Part shown: positions 24,306-33,264 of the stretch, piece by piece
How the letters are laid out: every line of letters begins with the position of its first letter
Numbering within the stretch: position 1 is the stretch's first letter
Assembly (NCBI GenBank): GCA_014871665.1
Contig: WGSL01000013.1
Location: forward strand, 1 to 39,587
DNA from: Collinsella sp.
GTDB lineage: Bacteria; Actinomycetota; Coriobacteriia; Coriobacteriales; Coriobacteriaceae
Reading direction: 5' to 3'
Length of the DNA: 39,587 bases
Position numbers and translations under genes: made by a program
Notes under the pieces: model-generated
What the model saw: the letters and a program-made list of their open reading frames with translations, nothing else
Database searches by the model: none
What the model was told of the DNA's origin: nothing

Positions 24306-25019
24306 TTACAGCCCGTATTTCACGACGACACGGTTAATGCGGCGACACCAAGGCTTGTACAAGGCGGCCAAAAACACGCAGGTCGCAAGGCCGTGCGTAA
24401 TATCGAACGGCACTGCCGTGGCAAGACGCGCCGCGGCACCCGCCCAAGTAAGCGGCTGTACAAAACCAATGATGTCATACGCGTTGATCACGACGCCATA
24501 GAGCAGGCCCGACGCAAAGCCGTACGCCAGCAGCGCTGGCATGCGCACGGTGCCGTCGGCGCGGTCGAACGCACCCGCATACGCCAGCACACCGCCAACG
24601 TATCCCACGAGCCCCCAGGCATACATCTGCCACGGCGTCCACATGCCCTGTCCAAAAAAGAAATTGCTGGTCAGCGCTGCCAGCGCGCCAACCATAAAAC
24701 CATTGCGGCGACCAAGCGTCGCCCCCGCGATAATGGCGATAGCGCTCACCGGTTTAAAGTCGGGAATGGGCCCAAACAGGATGCGCCCCGCCGCCGCCAG
24801 CGCCGCCAGCACCAGCGTGGGCATAATCTGGCGCAAACCCGGACGAGATGCCTCGTAACCCGCAAAGAACAACGCAAGCACCAGCGCCACCACAATCAGC
24901 ATGGCCAACGCCGCCTGCTCAACACCCGCCAGCAACGCCGCAGCCATCACTGCGGGAACCGCCAGCAGCAGCGGTATCTCCAGTTTTGCAAGCAAGCGCG
25001 AGAAACGACAGTCCGTCAT
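24306..25019 (-). CDS. ECF transporter substrate-binding (S) component
   Basis: This 237-residue protein is mostly hydrophobic with about six membrane segments. The loop segment SNFFFGQGMWTPWQMYAWG (about 120-138) is typical of a family of ECF S components. It would bind the vitamin or metal-type substrate and dock on the T component. The substrate cannot be read from the sequence. It follows the double ATPase gene by 4 bp, so the three genes form one unit in the order T, A-A', S. The upstream frame is open, and ATG 25019 was chosen for its fit with the ATPase stop. Confidence 0.8.
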   Translation of the reverse strand: MTDCRFSRLLAKLEIPLLLAVPAVMAAALLAGVEQAALAMLIVVALVLALFFAGYEASRPGLRQIMPTLVLAALAAAGRILFGPIPDFKPVSAIAIIAGATLGRRNGFMVGALAALTSNFFFGQGMWTPWQMYAWGLVGYVGGVLAYAGAFDRADGTVRMPALLAYGFASGLLYGVVINAYDIIGFVQPLTWAGAAARLATAVPFDITHGLATCVFLAALYKPWCRRINRVVVKYGL

Positions 25020-25023
25020 CCCA

Positions 25024-26667
25024 TCACGCCCTATAGAACACGTTGTCGGCAAAGAAGTCGGCCGGGGGCTCCATGCAGGCAATCTCGCCGTCAAACATCA
25101 TGGCGACGTCGTCGGCTACCTGCTCGGCAAAATCCAGATCGTGCGTGGCCATGATGACGGTGCCGCCAGCCTTCGCATGGTCACGCAGGGCGCGGGCGAT
25201 GATGCGGCGGCTCTCCAGGTCCAAGCCCTTCGTGGGCTCGTCAAGCAGCAGCAGCTCGGGGCCGATCAGCAGCAGCTTTGCCAGTGCGAGCAGCTGGCGC
25301 TGTCCGCCCGAGAGGTCGTAGGGGTGGCGCGTCTCCAGGCCGTCCAATCCCAGTTGCGCCGCACGCTCCCGCGCCAAGTTCTCGTCATATCCGCAGGTCG
25401 AAGCCCATTCTATCAGCTCATCGCGAACCGTCTCGGCAACCAGCAATGCTTTGGGATTCTGAGGCAGCAGCGCCGCCGAGGCCGCCCCGCGCACAATGCG
25501 GCCGCGCTGCAGCTTGGCGGTCTTCGCCAGCACCGAAAGCATTGTCGACTTGCCGCAGCCGTTACCGCCCGCAACCGCATGCACCGCGCCAGCCGAAAAC
25601 GACGCATCGAGCCCGCGCAGCACCCAACCGCCCGCGCGATCGTAGCGAAACCAGCTCCCTGCCAGGGTGGTAGCCGACCCAGCGTGCATTTTTTGGAGTA
25701 TTCTGCTTCCATCCGTGCGCGGGAAGGCTTCCGAGCCGTTCTCGAGCGACGTTTGCGCCACAAATTCAGACGATTTGTCCAATTCCGAACTTTTTTTCGC
25801 GCTCGATACGTCCCCGGGCGGCTCCAGAGAGCCCAAATTGTCCTCACGCCTGCTGAATACTCCTTTATTTGCACATCGGATGGCACCCCACCCCAACATG
25901 TCATCGGACAACAGCGATTCTCGGCGTCCCAAAGAAGCCATATCCGCCACCTCGCGCACGCGACCGTCCTCAATCCGGTACGCACACGTCGCGTATTCGA
26001 GCATTGGGCGCGGCTGATGCGTCGCCACAACAACCGTGCAGCCCAGCTCGCGATTCACGCGAAACAGCGCATGCAGAAAACTCTTCTCGGCAACGGGGTC
26101 GAGCTGAGACGTGGGCTCATCGAGCAGCAGCACGCGCGGGCGGAGCGCCAACACGGCGGCCAACGACAGCAGCTGCTTGCGACCACCCGAAAGCGTATCG
26201 GTATCGCGGTGGAGCCAATCCTCCAGCCCAAAGAAATAGCTGGTCTCGGCCACGCGACGACGCATCTCGTCACGCGCTAGCCCCAAGTTTTCCAGGCCAA
26301 ACGCCATCTCGTGCCACACGGTCTCGCACACAATCTGGTTCTCGGGATCCTGAAACACATAGCCCACGCGCTCCGCGGACGTCCGAACATCCATGTCGGC
26401 AACGCTCTCGCCCAGCACGCGCAGTTCGCCAGCGCGCTCGCCCGTCGGCGCGATCTCGGGTTTGAGCAGCGAGAGTAGCGTCGACTTGCCCGAACCGGTA
26501 CCGCCAACAAGCAGCGCAAACGCACCTTGGGAAACACGCCAATCAAGCCCCTCGAGCACCGGTGCCTCGGCCCCGGGATAGGCAAAACTAAGGCCCCGCA
26601 CCTCAATCGCAGGCACATCGGAGCCGCACGCCCCGCCCGTTACCGAGCAGCTATCCAACCGAGCCAT
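25024..26667 (-). CDS. ECF transporter ATPase, two fused ABC domains
   Basis: This 547-residue protein holds both ATPase domains of an energy-coupling factor transporter. Domain 1 has GGTGSGKST, the FQDPENQ Q-loop, TLSGGRKQ and LLLDEPTSQLDP. Domain 2 has GGNGCGKST, LLPQNPK, DLSGGQRQ and LLLDEPTKGLDLE. A linker of roughly 80 residues rich in charged and polar residues separates them. All key ATP-site residues are present in both halves. It overlaps the T component stop by one base in TGATG. Confidence 0.93.
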   Translation of the reverse strand: MARLDSCSVTGGACGSDVPAIEVRGLSFAYPGAEAPVLEGLDWRVSQGAFALLVGGTGSGKSTLLSLLKPEIAPTGERAGELRVLGESVADMDVRTSAERVGYVFQDPENQIVCETVWHEMAFGLENLGLARDEMRRRVAETSYFFGLEDWLHRDTDTLSGGRKQLLSLAAVLALRPRVLLLDEPTSQLDPVAEKSFLHALFRVNRELGCTVVVATHQPRPMLEYATCAYRIEDGRVREVADMASLGRRESLLSDDMLGWGAIRCANKGVFSRREDNLGSLEPPGDVSSAKKSSELDKSSEFVAQTSLENGSEAFPRTDGSRILQKMHAGSATTLAGSWFRYDRAGGWVLRGLDASFSAGAVHAVAGGNGCGKSTMLSVLAKTAKLQRGRIVRGAASAALLPQNPKALLVAETVRDELIEWASTCGYDENLARERAAQLGLDGLETRHPYDLSGGQRQLLALAKLLLIGPELLLLDEPTKGLDLESRRIIARALRDHAKAGGTVIMATHDLDFAEQVADDVAMMFDGEIACMEPPADFFADNVFYRA

Positions 26668-27554
26668 CAGCCAAACCTCTTCTCATCAATCGCGTGCAAC
26701 GCGCAAGGCAGCACCATCCAGGCAGCGTACACGACATAGCCCGGCCACGGCGCCGGCACCGAGAGCTGCGGATAAAACGAATACTGCGTCGTCGCGGTCC
26801 ACGCCACCGCCACCGCGGCGGCGCCAAACACCGCAAGTCCAACCAGCGCGGCAGCGTCGCCGCGCCCCAGTCGATACCGCGCATACGTCGTACGACGCGT
26901 CGCGGCACCCCACCCGCGCGAGCGCATCGCGTCCGCGCGCTCCAGCGAATCTTCCATGCCCCAGCCCATCAACACGCTCGACGCCCGCAGGCGCGAGCGC
27001 ACGGGGTCGGCCGGCGCACGCCCCGGTACATCAATCGCGTCCTGCACCGCCAGCACCGTGCGGCCGCGGCGCAAAAACTGTGGGATAAGCCGCATGCACA
27101 TCGAGATCATAAGCGCGATCACCGGCGCGGCGTTGCCTAACAGTGCGAGCATCTTGTCGTATTCGAGCATCGACGCCGCGGCCTCAAACCACAGCACGCT
27201 CGCCACAAACAGCCCGCCCATGCACAGGCCGTATACCATGCTTTCCAGATACACCGCGCGCATGCCAATACGGAACAGCTCCGTCGAGCCCGAGGCGCTA
27301 AACAGCGGATTGACCAGCGCGATAATCAAAATCACCGGCAACTGCCAGCGGAGTGCGCCCAGCGTGCGGGCAGCCCCACGCGTCGCAAATCCATACGCCA
27401 GCCCGCCCGCAAGTGACAGCGCAATCAGCACCGGCTGCATCGAGAACATGGTGAGCCCCAGCGTCAGCACAATATAGAGTGCCGGCACAGCCGGATGCGA
27501 CATCGAGAACGCCGCGACGGGCTCGCCGCCAAACTCCTCTTGTATGTTGTCCAC
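26667..27554 (-). CDS. ECF transporter transmembrane coupling (T) component
   Basis: This protein of about 295 residues matches the EcfT/CbiQ family, with several membrane segments and the cytoplasmic coupling helix ADAMRSRGWG near 230. In known systems the Ala-Arg-Gly-type motif grips the ATPases. It is the first gene of the unit. The reading frame is open to 27725, but the extra N-terminal part is Arg-rich and unlike the family. I favour GTG 27554 (VDNIQEEFGG), preceded by a GAGGGG-type site. GTG 27560 and more distant starts are possible. Confidence 0.85.
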   Translation of the reverse strand: MDNIQEEFGGEPVAAFSMSHPAVPALYIVLTLGLTMFSMQPVLIALSLAGGLAYGFATRGAARTLGALRWQLPVILIIALVNPLFSASGSTELFRIGMRAVYLESMVYGLCMGGLFVASVLWFEAAASMLEYDKMLALLGNAAPVIALMISMCMRLIPQFLRRGRTVLAVQDAIDVPGRAPADPVRSRLRASSVLMGWGMEDSLERADAMRSRGWGAATRRTTYARYRLGRGDAAALVGLAVFGAAAVAVAWTATTQYSFYPQLSVPAPWPGYVVYAAWMVLPCALHAIDEKRFG

Positions 27555-27753
27555 GGGCACCCCCGTCCCCTCGCTCAAAAGACAGCTCCGCAGCACCGCC
27601 AACGCCGCACGCAAGCAGCGCAAACGCCACGCCGGCGGCGCAAGCCTCAACCGCCGCAAACCAATCGCTACGCGCTCAACATATGCCTGCGGTATCATAT
27701 TGCGCCGTGTATCGTTTCCAAACACACGTCTCTATAACGTAACAGGAGATCAC

Positions 27754-29166
27754 ATGGACGCAACCGCAATTATCCTCGCTGCCGGCGAGGGCACCCGCAT
27801 GAAGTCGAACCACTGCAAGGTTTCGCACAAGATCCTGGGCAAGCCCATGGTCCAGTGGATCGTCGACGCCACCATCAAGGCCGGCTGCAGCCGCGTCGTG
27901 GTCGTCATCGGCAGCCACGCCGACGAGATGCGCGCCCTCATCGACGGCGCCTACGCCAGCAGCGCCACCAAGGTCGAGTGCGTCGAGCAGACCGAGCGCC
28001 TGGGCACCGGTCACGCCGTGAAGGTCGCGCTCGAGGCCTGCGGCATCACGCAAGGCCCCGTCGTCGTGCTCAACGGCGACTTGCCGCTCATCACCGCCGA
28101 CACCGTCGCCAAGTTCGCGCAGACCGTCGCCACCGGCGAGCTCGCCTGTACCGTCATGACCATGACCCCGCCCGACCCCTTCGGCTACGGCCGCATCAAG
28201 CTGGGCGCCGACGGCCAGATCGAGCGCATCATCGAGCAGAAGGACTGCACGCCCGAGCAGGCCGCCACGCTGCTGGAGTGCAACGCCGGCTGCTACGCCT
28301 TTGACGGCGCGCAGCTCGCCGCCCACATTAACGAGATCGGCAACGACAACGCGCAGTCCGAGTACTACCTGCCCGACATGCTCGAGATCCTCAAAGGCCA
28401 CGGCCAGGCTGTCTCCATCTTCCACTGTGATGACTACCGCGACGGCCTGGGCGTCAACAGCCGCATCCAGCTCGCGCAGCTCACCGCCATTGCGCGCGAC
28501 CGCATCAACGAGCACTGGATGGCCGAGGGCGTCACCTTCATCGACCCCACGCAGGCCTGGATCGGCCCCGATGCCGTCATCGGCCGCGACACCATCGTGT
28601 GGCCGCAGACGCATCTGATCGGTCACGTCACCGTGGGCGAAGAGTGCCAGCTCGGCCCCAACAGCCGCCTCACCGACACCACCGTCGGCAGCGGCTGCAT
28701 CATCGATGAGACCATCGCCATCGAGGCCGTCATCGAGAACGGCGTCGACTGCGGCCCGCGCGCCTACCTGCGCCCGGGCACCCACATGCTCGACGGCTCC
28801 AAGGCCGGCACGCACGTGGAGATCAAGAAGTCCACGATCGGCGAGGGCTCCAAGGTGCCGCACCTGTCCTACATCGGCGACACCACCATGGGCTCCGGTG
28901 TCAACGTGGGCGCGGGCTCCATCACCTGCAACTACGATGGCGTGCACAAGCACAAGACCGTCATCGGCAAGGATGCCTTCATCGGCTCCGACACCATGAT
29001 GGTCGCACCCGCCCAGATCGGCGACGGCGCACTCGTGGCCGCCGGCTCCGTCATCACCGAGCCGGTCCCGGCCGACGCACTCGGCCTGGGCCGCGCCCGT
29101 CAGGTAAACATTGAGGGCTGGGCCGCCGATTATCGCCGCCGTCTGCACGAGGACGACGAGGTATAA
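27754..29166 (+). CDS. glmU: Bifunctional GlmU: GlcN-1-P acetyltransferase / GlcNAc-1-P uridylyltransferase
   Basis: This 470-residue enzyme makes UDP-GlcNAc for peptidoglycan and other envelope polymers. The N-terminal uridylyltransferase domain (about 1-230) has AAGEGTRMKS, the EQTERLGTGHAV segment and LNGDLPL. The C-terminal acetyltransferase domain (about 250-450) has the left-handed beta-helix hexapeptide pattern, NYDGVHKHKT and GSDTMMVAPA. Length fits the family. AGGAG precedes the ATG by 5 bp. It is divergent from the ECF operon, and prs follows. Confidence 0.96.
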   Translation: MDATAIILAAGEGTRMKSNHCKVSHKILGKPMVQWIVDATIKAGCSRVVVVIGSHADEMRALIDGAYASSATKVECVEQTERLGTGHAVKVALEACGITQGPVVVLNGDLPLITADTVAKFAQTVATGELACTVMTMTPPDPFGYGRIKLGADGQIERIIEQKDCTPEQAATLLECNAGCYAFDGAQLAAHINEIGNDNAQSEYYLPDMLEILKGHGQAVSIFHCDDYRDGLGVNSRIQLAQLTAIARDRINEHWMAEGVTFIDPTQAWIGPDAVIGRDTIVWPQTHLIGHVTVGEECQLGPNSRLTDTTVGSGCIIDETIAIEAVIENGVDCGPRAYLRPGTHMLDGSKAGTHVEIKKSTIGEGSKVPHLSYIGDTTMGSGVNVGAGSITCNYDGVHKHKTVIGKDAFIGSDTMMVAPAQIGDGALVAAGSVITEPVPADALGLGRARQVNIEGWAADYRRRLHEDDEV

Positions 29167-29183
29167 CGTTTTACCAAGCATCT

Positions 29184-29217
29184 AAGGAGCTGTTCCCATG
29201 GGGGCGGCTCCTTTTTC
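29184..29217 (+). terminator. Intrinsic terminator after glmU
   Basis: AAGGAGC (29184-29190) pairs with GCTCCTT (29207-29213), with extra pairing inside the loop, and TTTTTC follows. It would end or attenuate glmU transcripts before prs. Confidence 0.75.
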
Positions 29218-29357
29218 TATCGTGACCTGCGCAACCGGATGAGTGGTCGGTTCGTGTCCGTTGACGGTAAAGACGTTATCAAGACCCGATAAGCCCCGTC
29301 GCGCGGTTACAATGCAACAAGGCATCTATATGGCATTCGATATAAAGGAGAAGGGTA

Positions 29358-30344
29358 ATGCCGATTAATGATCCCGAGAAGTCGGAGAATATGCGCAAGT
29401 CCATCCGCGTGTATTCCGGTTCCTCCAACCGTCCCCTCGCTCAGAAGATTGCTGAGTACCTTGGGGTCGAGCTTTCGGGCCTTACGCTAAAGCAGTTCGC
29501 CAATGGTGAGATTTACGCCCGCTACGACGAGACCGTCCGCGGCGCCGACGTCTTCCTGATTCAGTCCGTGGCCGGCGGCAACGTCAACGACATGCTCATG
29601 GAGCTGCTCATCGCCACCGACGCTGCCAAGCGCGCATCCGCCCGCTCCATCACCGCCGTTATCACCCACTACGGCTATGCCCGCCAGGACCGCAAGGCCG
29701 GCCCGCGCGAGCCCATCACCGCCCGCCTCGTCGCCAACCTGCTCGAGCGCGCCGGCGTCAATCGCATCATCACCCTCGACCTGCACCAGGGCCAGATCCA
29801 GGGCTTCTTTGATATCCCGGTTAACCACCTGTCCGCGCTGCCGCTGTTTGGCCAGTACTACAACGACATGCACTTCGACACCGACAACCTGGTTGTCGTC
29901 TCCCCCGACGTGGGTCGCGCCAAGGCCGCCAAGAAGCTGTCCGACATGCTCGGCTGCGACCTGGCCATCGCCCACAAGGGCCGTCCGCGCCACAACGCCG
30001 CCGAGGTCATGGGCATCATCGGTGACATCAAGGGCAAGACCTGCATCATCAACGACGACATGATCGACACCGCTGGCACCCTGTGCGCCAACGTCAAAGA
30101 GCTCAAGGCTATGGGCGCTGGCGACATCTACGTCTGCGCCACCCACGGCATCTTCTCCGGTCCGGCCATCGAGCGTCTGAACGACGCCCCGATCGTCGAG
30201 TGCCTCGTCACCGACGCCATTCCCGTCGAGGTCGGCGGCAAGATCAAGACCATCTCGGTCGCCGAGGAGTTCGCTCAGGCCATCTCCGCCGTTTACCACG
30301 AGGAGCCCGTCTCCACGCTCGTCGGCGGCGATTTCGCGCTGTAG
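29358..30344 (+). CDS. prs: Ribose-phosphate pyrophosphokinase
   Basis: This 328-residue enzyme makes PRPP from ribose-5-phosphate and ATP for nucleotide, His and Trp synthesis. The family motifs are NGEIYARYDETVRG, the catalytic loop QDRKAGPREPI, DLHQGQIQGFFD and the PRPP-binding loop INDDMIDTAGT. Length fits class I enzymes. A strong AAGGAGAAGGG site precedes the ATG. The gene lies downstream of glmU, a common arrangement in Gram-positive bacteria, where pth usually follows. Confidence 0.96.
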   Translation: MPINDPEKSENMRKSIRVYSGSSNRPLAQKIAEYLGVELSGLTLKQFANGEIYARYDETVRGADVFLIQSVAGGNVNDMLMELLIATDAAKRASARSITAVITHYGYARQDRKAGPREPITARLVANLLERAGVNRIITLDLHQGQIQGFFDIPVNHLSALPLFGQYYNDMHFDTDNLVVVSPDVGRAKAAKKLSDMLGCDLAIAHKGRPRHNAAEVMGIIGDIKGKTCIINDDMIDTAGTLCANVKELKAMGAGDIYVCATHGIFSGPAIERLNDAPIVECLVTDAIPVEVGGKIKTISVAEEFAQAISAVYHEEPVSTLVGGDFAL

Positions 30345-30372
30345 CCTGCCGCGCATCATCTTTGATGCTTTT

Positions 30373-30405
30373 AAAGGGTCGGAAGCGAGCTTCCGACCCT
30401 TTTTC
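30373..30405 (+). terminator. Intrinsic terminator after prs
   Basis: AAAGGGTCGGAAG (30373-30385) pairs with CTTCCGACCCTTT (30390-30402) around a 4-base loop, with TTTTTC at the end. This separates prs from the downstream insertion. Confidence 0.9.
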
Positions 30406-30424
30406 TATCCCTCGCCAACCTTCC

Positions 30425-30628
30425 CTGGACAATTAGTTCAGATACGTATTTTTTTAAAGCTCCAAAGGACCGTTTGGAGCCTTCTGAGCTCCCCAGCGGA
30501 TGCCATGCCGTCCAAATCTCATCGTTCTCGAGTACAACCGCTGCATATTTACCCTCAAATCGCCCTCAAGGGCCTTAGGCACGCCTCGAACGCCCGCCGC
30601 CTTATACGTATCTGAATTAACCGTCCAG
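30425..30628. mobile_element. 204-bp terminal-inverted-repeat element, copy 1
   Basis: The 25-bp ends, 30425-30449 and 30604-30628, are inverted repeats matching at 22 of 25 positions, with core TTCAGATACGTAT. No transposase is encoded. A minus-strand frame of 68 codons (30454-30660) crosses the right end and is doubtful as a gene. No target duplication was seen. The rest of the 30345-30781 gap holds the prs terminator and nothing else supported. Confidence 0.8.
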
Positions 30629-30781
30629 TAGCTATCGTCAACCTTCGCGGCAGAGCTCAATTTCCTGCAATCCCCTCAACCGATTTCATAACACCCAGCC
30701 GTTCATGGCGCGCAGCGCCCCGCTGAGCGAAAAGAACGGTATGGGGGTCGCATTCTGCCGCCAACTTAGTACGTTATAGCT

Positions 30782-31909
30782 ATGACGACCGTGATTTCAC
30801 ATTTCTCCGCCCTCCGCGCAATTCGTCGCGCACGACGGGCGTACTCTGCCCTACCCTGGGACTCCGTTGATAGTGAACAGCAAGCACAGGCCTTGGCTGG
30901 CTGCATTCCCAATAATGACGCGATAGACTTTGGCGCACTTTCGATACTCGATGCCTGGAATGAAGATGATTCCGAACTGCTCGATCTTCTCGTTTCAGAC
31001 GAAGACAACAGACGCCCCGACAAGCGGCTTCTTCAGCATATTCTCACCGCTCCGCTTCCTGAAGGTGCAATTATGCACGTCGAGGCCGACATCTACGCAA
31101 CGTCTCCTGCCGTGACAGCCATGCTTTGTTCCAAAAATGAATCAGTCGCCAAAACCTTGATGCTTCTCATGGAACTGCTCGGAACCTACTCCCTTCCTCC
31201 CGGGGCAACATACCCCATTGCCCATGACGACATCTGGCCCAAGGGCGATGGCTGCGCAGCGACGGGCGATCTTGATTGCTTGGGCAACCAGTCGGTGGTC
31301 GAGCAACAGAACGAAACCCGCTATGAACAGGCACACTACAAATGCGAGCCCGCCACAACTATCGAAGAGCTTGAGGCGGTTGCACGCTTCGCCAAAAGTA
31401 GCTCATACACATCGTTTCGCACGGCAGTCAAACTTGCCCGACCCGGATCTGCATCCCCAGCCGAATCCCTAATGTTTGCCGTTCTCGGAGCGCCCATGTG
31501 CTTTGGAGGATTCGGATGTTGCAGTCTGCCCATGGGAGGCCTGCTACTCAACTATCGAATCGACTTCGACACTCTTGCGGTCAACATGTCCTCGGGCATC
31601 CCCTATGCCATCTGCGACCTATATTGCCCGGCAGCCGGAGTCGACAACGAATACAACGGAATTGGGCATGAGCTTCAAAACGCTCGCATCCACGATGGCA
31701 ATCGAAATAATGGCCTCAAGGCAATGGGCATCCACGTCCTGGTTATCAATCGCGACCAAATGAAAGACCTTGTTGCACTCGAAGCCTTCGCCCAAACGAT
31801 GCATCGACTCGCGGGAGTCCGATTCCGATACCGTATCAAGGGCTATCGCAAGCGTCAGGCCGCTTGGCTCAACGCTCTGCGGGCCGGAATCGGCCTTGCG
31901 CCGGTCTAA
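30782..31909 (+). CDS. Hypothetical protein with C-terminal nuclease-like (DUF559/Vsr-type) region
   Basis: I do not recognise the first 250 or so residues of this 375-residue protein. The C-terminal region (about 265-350) has CDLYCP, then NEYNGIGHE and a pattern D-x2-R-x3-L-x3-G-x2-V. This recalls DUF559/Vsr-like PD-(D/E)xK nuclease folds, where a D, an ExDG/H motif and a later R-rich helix are spaced in this way. Catalytic activity is unproven. The usual Asp of ExDG is replaced by Asn. Codon use is clearly more AT-rich than in neighbours. No Shine-Dalgarno sequence precedes the ATG, so the start is provisional. The gene sits between two 204-bp repeat elements in the prs-pth gap, which suggests a cargo acquired by transfer. 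Confidence 0.65.
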   Translation: MTTVISHFSALRAIRRARRAYSALPWDSVDSEQQAQALAGCIPNNDAIDFGALSILDAWNEDDSELLDLLVSDEDNRRPDKRLLQHILTAPLPEGAIMHVEADIYATSPAVTAMLCSKNESVAKTLMLLMELLGTYSLPPGATYPIAHDDIWPKGDGCAATGDLDCLGNQSVVEQQNETRYEQAHYKCEPATTIEELEAVARFAKSSSYTSFRTAVKLARPGSASPAESLMFAVLGAPMCFGGFGCCSLPMGGLLLNYRIDFDTLAVNMSSGIPYAICDLYCPAAGVDNEYNGIGHELQNARIHDGNRNNGLKAMGIHVLVINRDQMKDLVALEAFAQTMHRLAGVRFRYRIKGYRKRQAAWLNALRAGIGLAPV

Positions 31910-31942
31910 ACGGCGAATCACCCGCGCGCCGCCGAACAGGAC

Positions 31943-32146
31943 TGGACAGTTAGTTCAGATACGTATAGATGGACACATTGAATTAGGCTGTTTTGCGGCT
32001 ATCTCTATACCATTCGCCCTATTTGAAGGCAGGGTAGACTTCAAAACAGCGCCATATGGACTAACTAAAGCTCCGAAACAACGTATCGGCATTGAATTGA
32101 GCACTTCGAGTCCTCAGAACTTATACGTATCTGAACTAACTGTCCA
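31943..32146. mobile_element. 204-bp terminal-inverted-repeat element, copy 2
   Basis: The ends 31943-31967 and 32122-32146 are perfect 25-bp inverted repeats of the same family as copy 1 (TGGACAGTTAGTTCAG start). The interior does not match copy 1 clearly by eye. It begins 33 bp after the nuclease-like gene. No transposase or target duplication is visible. The rest of the 31910-32260 gap shows no gene. Confidence 0.85.
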
Positions 32147-32260
32147 CCTCTGATTTCGACGGCCGTCCAAACGCCCCTAAACGCCCTCAATTACCCTCCA
32201 TTTGACAGCGGCAACAGGGTCGCTCACCATAGCAGGCGACAAATCGACGAAAGGATGAAC

Positions 32261-32890
32261 ATGGCAGCTGCACAGCCGCTTAAGATTCGCATGGTTGCCG
32301 GGCTTGGCAACCCTGGCGAGGAATATGCCGAGACCCGTCACAACGCTGGTTTCAAAGCAATCGACGAGCTGGCCCGTCAGGCCGGCGTCACGTACTGGAA
32401 AAACCAGGCAGGCGCCGAGGTCGCGCTCATCAACATCAACGATCCCGAGGAAGAGGGCGGTAAGCGCCAGATCGTGCTGGTCAAGCCGCAGTCGTACATG
32501 AACACCTCGGGCGGGCCCATCTCCAAGCTCTGCCGCGAGTACAAGATCAAGGCCGAGGAGCTGCTCGTGATTCACGACGAGCTCGATATTCCCGCCGGCG
32601 ACGTGCGTGTTAAGGTGGGCGGCGGCCACGCCGGTCACAACGGCCTGCGCTCCATCATCGACAAGATGGGCAGCCGCGACTTCAGCCGCATCCGCACCGG
32701 CATCGGCAACCCTCCCGGCAAGATGGCTGTCGCCGACTACGTGCTTAAGCAGCTGCGCGCCCGCGAGGCCGAGGATTTCCAGGACACCTGTGCCCGCGCC
32801 GCCGACGCCGCCGGTCTGGCCATCGTCCACGGCGTAATCTACGCCCGCGATCACGTAAACGGCGCCGCTTCCGCCAACGGCAAGCACTAA
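32261..32890 (+). CDS. pth: Peptidyl-tRNA hydrolase
   Basis: This 209-residue enzyme frees tRNA from peptidyl-tRNA that has dropped off the ribosome. The family motifs GLGNPGEEYAETRHNAGF (catalytic His), KPQSYMNTSG and HDELDIPAGDVRVKVGGGHA are all present. Two starts are close: ATG 32255 and ATG 32261. AAAGGA lies 5 bp before 32261, so that start is preferred. It would normally follow prs closely; here about 1.9 kb of repeats and a nuclease-like gene separate them. Confidence 0.95.
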   Translation: MAAAQPLKIRMVAGLGNPGEEYAETRHNAGFKAIDELARQAGVTYWKNQAGAEVALININDPEEEGGKRQIVLVKPQSYMNTSGGPISKLCREYKIKAEELLVIHDELDIPAGDVRVKVGGGHAGHNGLRSIIDKMGSRDFSRIRTGIGNPPGKMAVADYVLKQLRAREAEDFQDTCARAADAAGLAIVHGVIYARDHVNGAASANGKH

Positions 32891-32903
32891 AACCTATCAT
32901 TTA

Positions 32904-33090
32904 GGGACAGGTTTATTTTGGCAAGTTTTACCTGCGGAAACTCCCCAGTTGCGGCATCGCAATCAACCGCGCGCCGACATACATGCATAGCACCCCAAAG
33001 GGGGCCGGCCTCATCACAGCCCGAGGCCGGCCCCCTTTGCCGTTTTACCTGATAAAACCGACCAAAATAAACTTCTCCCCCTTTGATAGG
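32904..33090. repeat. Imperfect GGGACAG-type inverted repeat around the pth terminator
   Basis: GGGACAGGTTTATTTTGG near 32904-32921 and CCAAAATAAACTTCTCCCC near 33063-33081 are imperfect inverted copies, with further TTTTACC/GGTAAAA-like matches inside. The strong terminator lies between them. It resembles other GGGACAG repeats nearby. Confidence 0.5.
32997..33046 (+). terminator. Strong intrinsic terminator after pth
   Basis: A perfect 16-bp stem (32997-33012 with 33023-33038, AAAGGGGGCCGG and complement) encloses a 10-base loop and is followed by a short T-rich run (TTTGCCGTTTT). Confidence 0.85.
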
Positions 33091-33153
33091 CCAAAGTGGA
33101 TAAACCCTGCTCCCAACCGCCGAAGACACACGTAAGTGACATGTCCATGAGGG

Positions 33154-33159
33154 TATAAT
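33154..33159 (+). promoter_or_regulatory. Candidate -10 box of the nfnAB-like operon
   Basis: TATAAT is a perfect consensus -10 about 105 bp before the first gene. No good -35 lies at 16-18 bp, so the assignment is partial. The implied leader of nearly 100 bases is long and GC-rich and could fold, but no known riboswitch was recognised. Confidence 0.45.
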
Positions 33160-33264
33160 TTGCACCGTATGTCTGCACAACGCCTGTGCACGTACGGTTT
33201 TATTCGGGCTACCGTCCATTTCCGTGGAGGCACGGTTCGGCGGCCCTAACAAGAGAGGGGTTCT

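Noticed and set aside
27676..29181. Minus-strand frame of 501 codons opposite glmU
   Set aside because: GlmU motifs are unambiguous on the plus strand; the antisense frame is Asp/Gly/Val/Ala shadow sequence.
30454..30660. 68-codon minus-strand frame crossing the first TIR element
   Set aside because: It runs through the terminal repeat, has no ribosome site and matches no family; the corresponding frame in the second element contains a stop.
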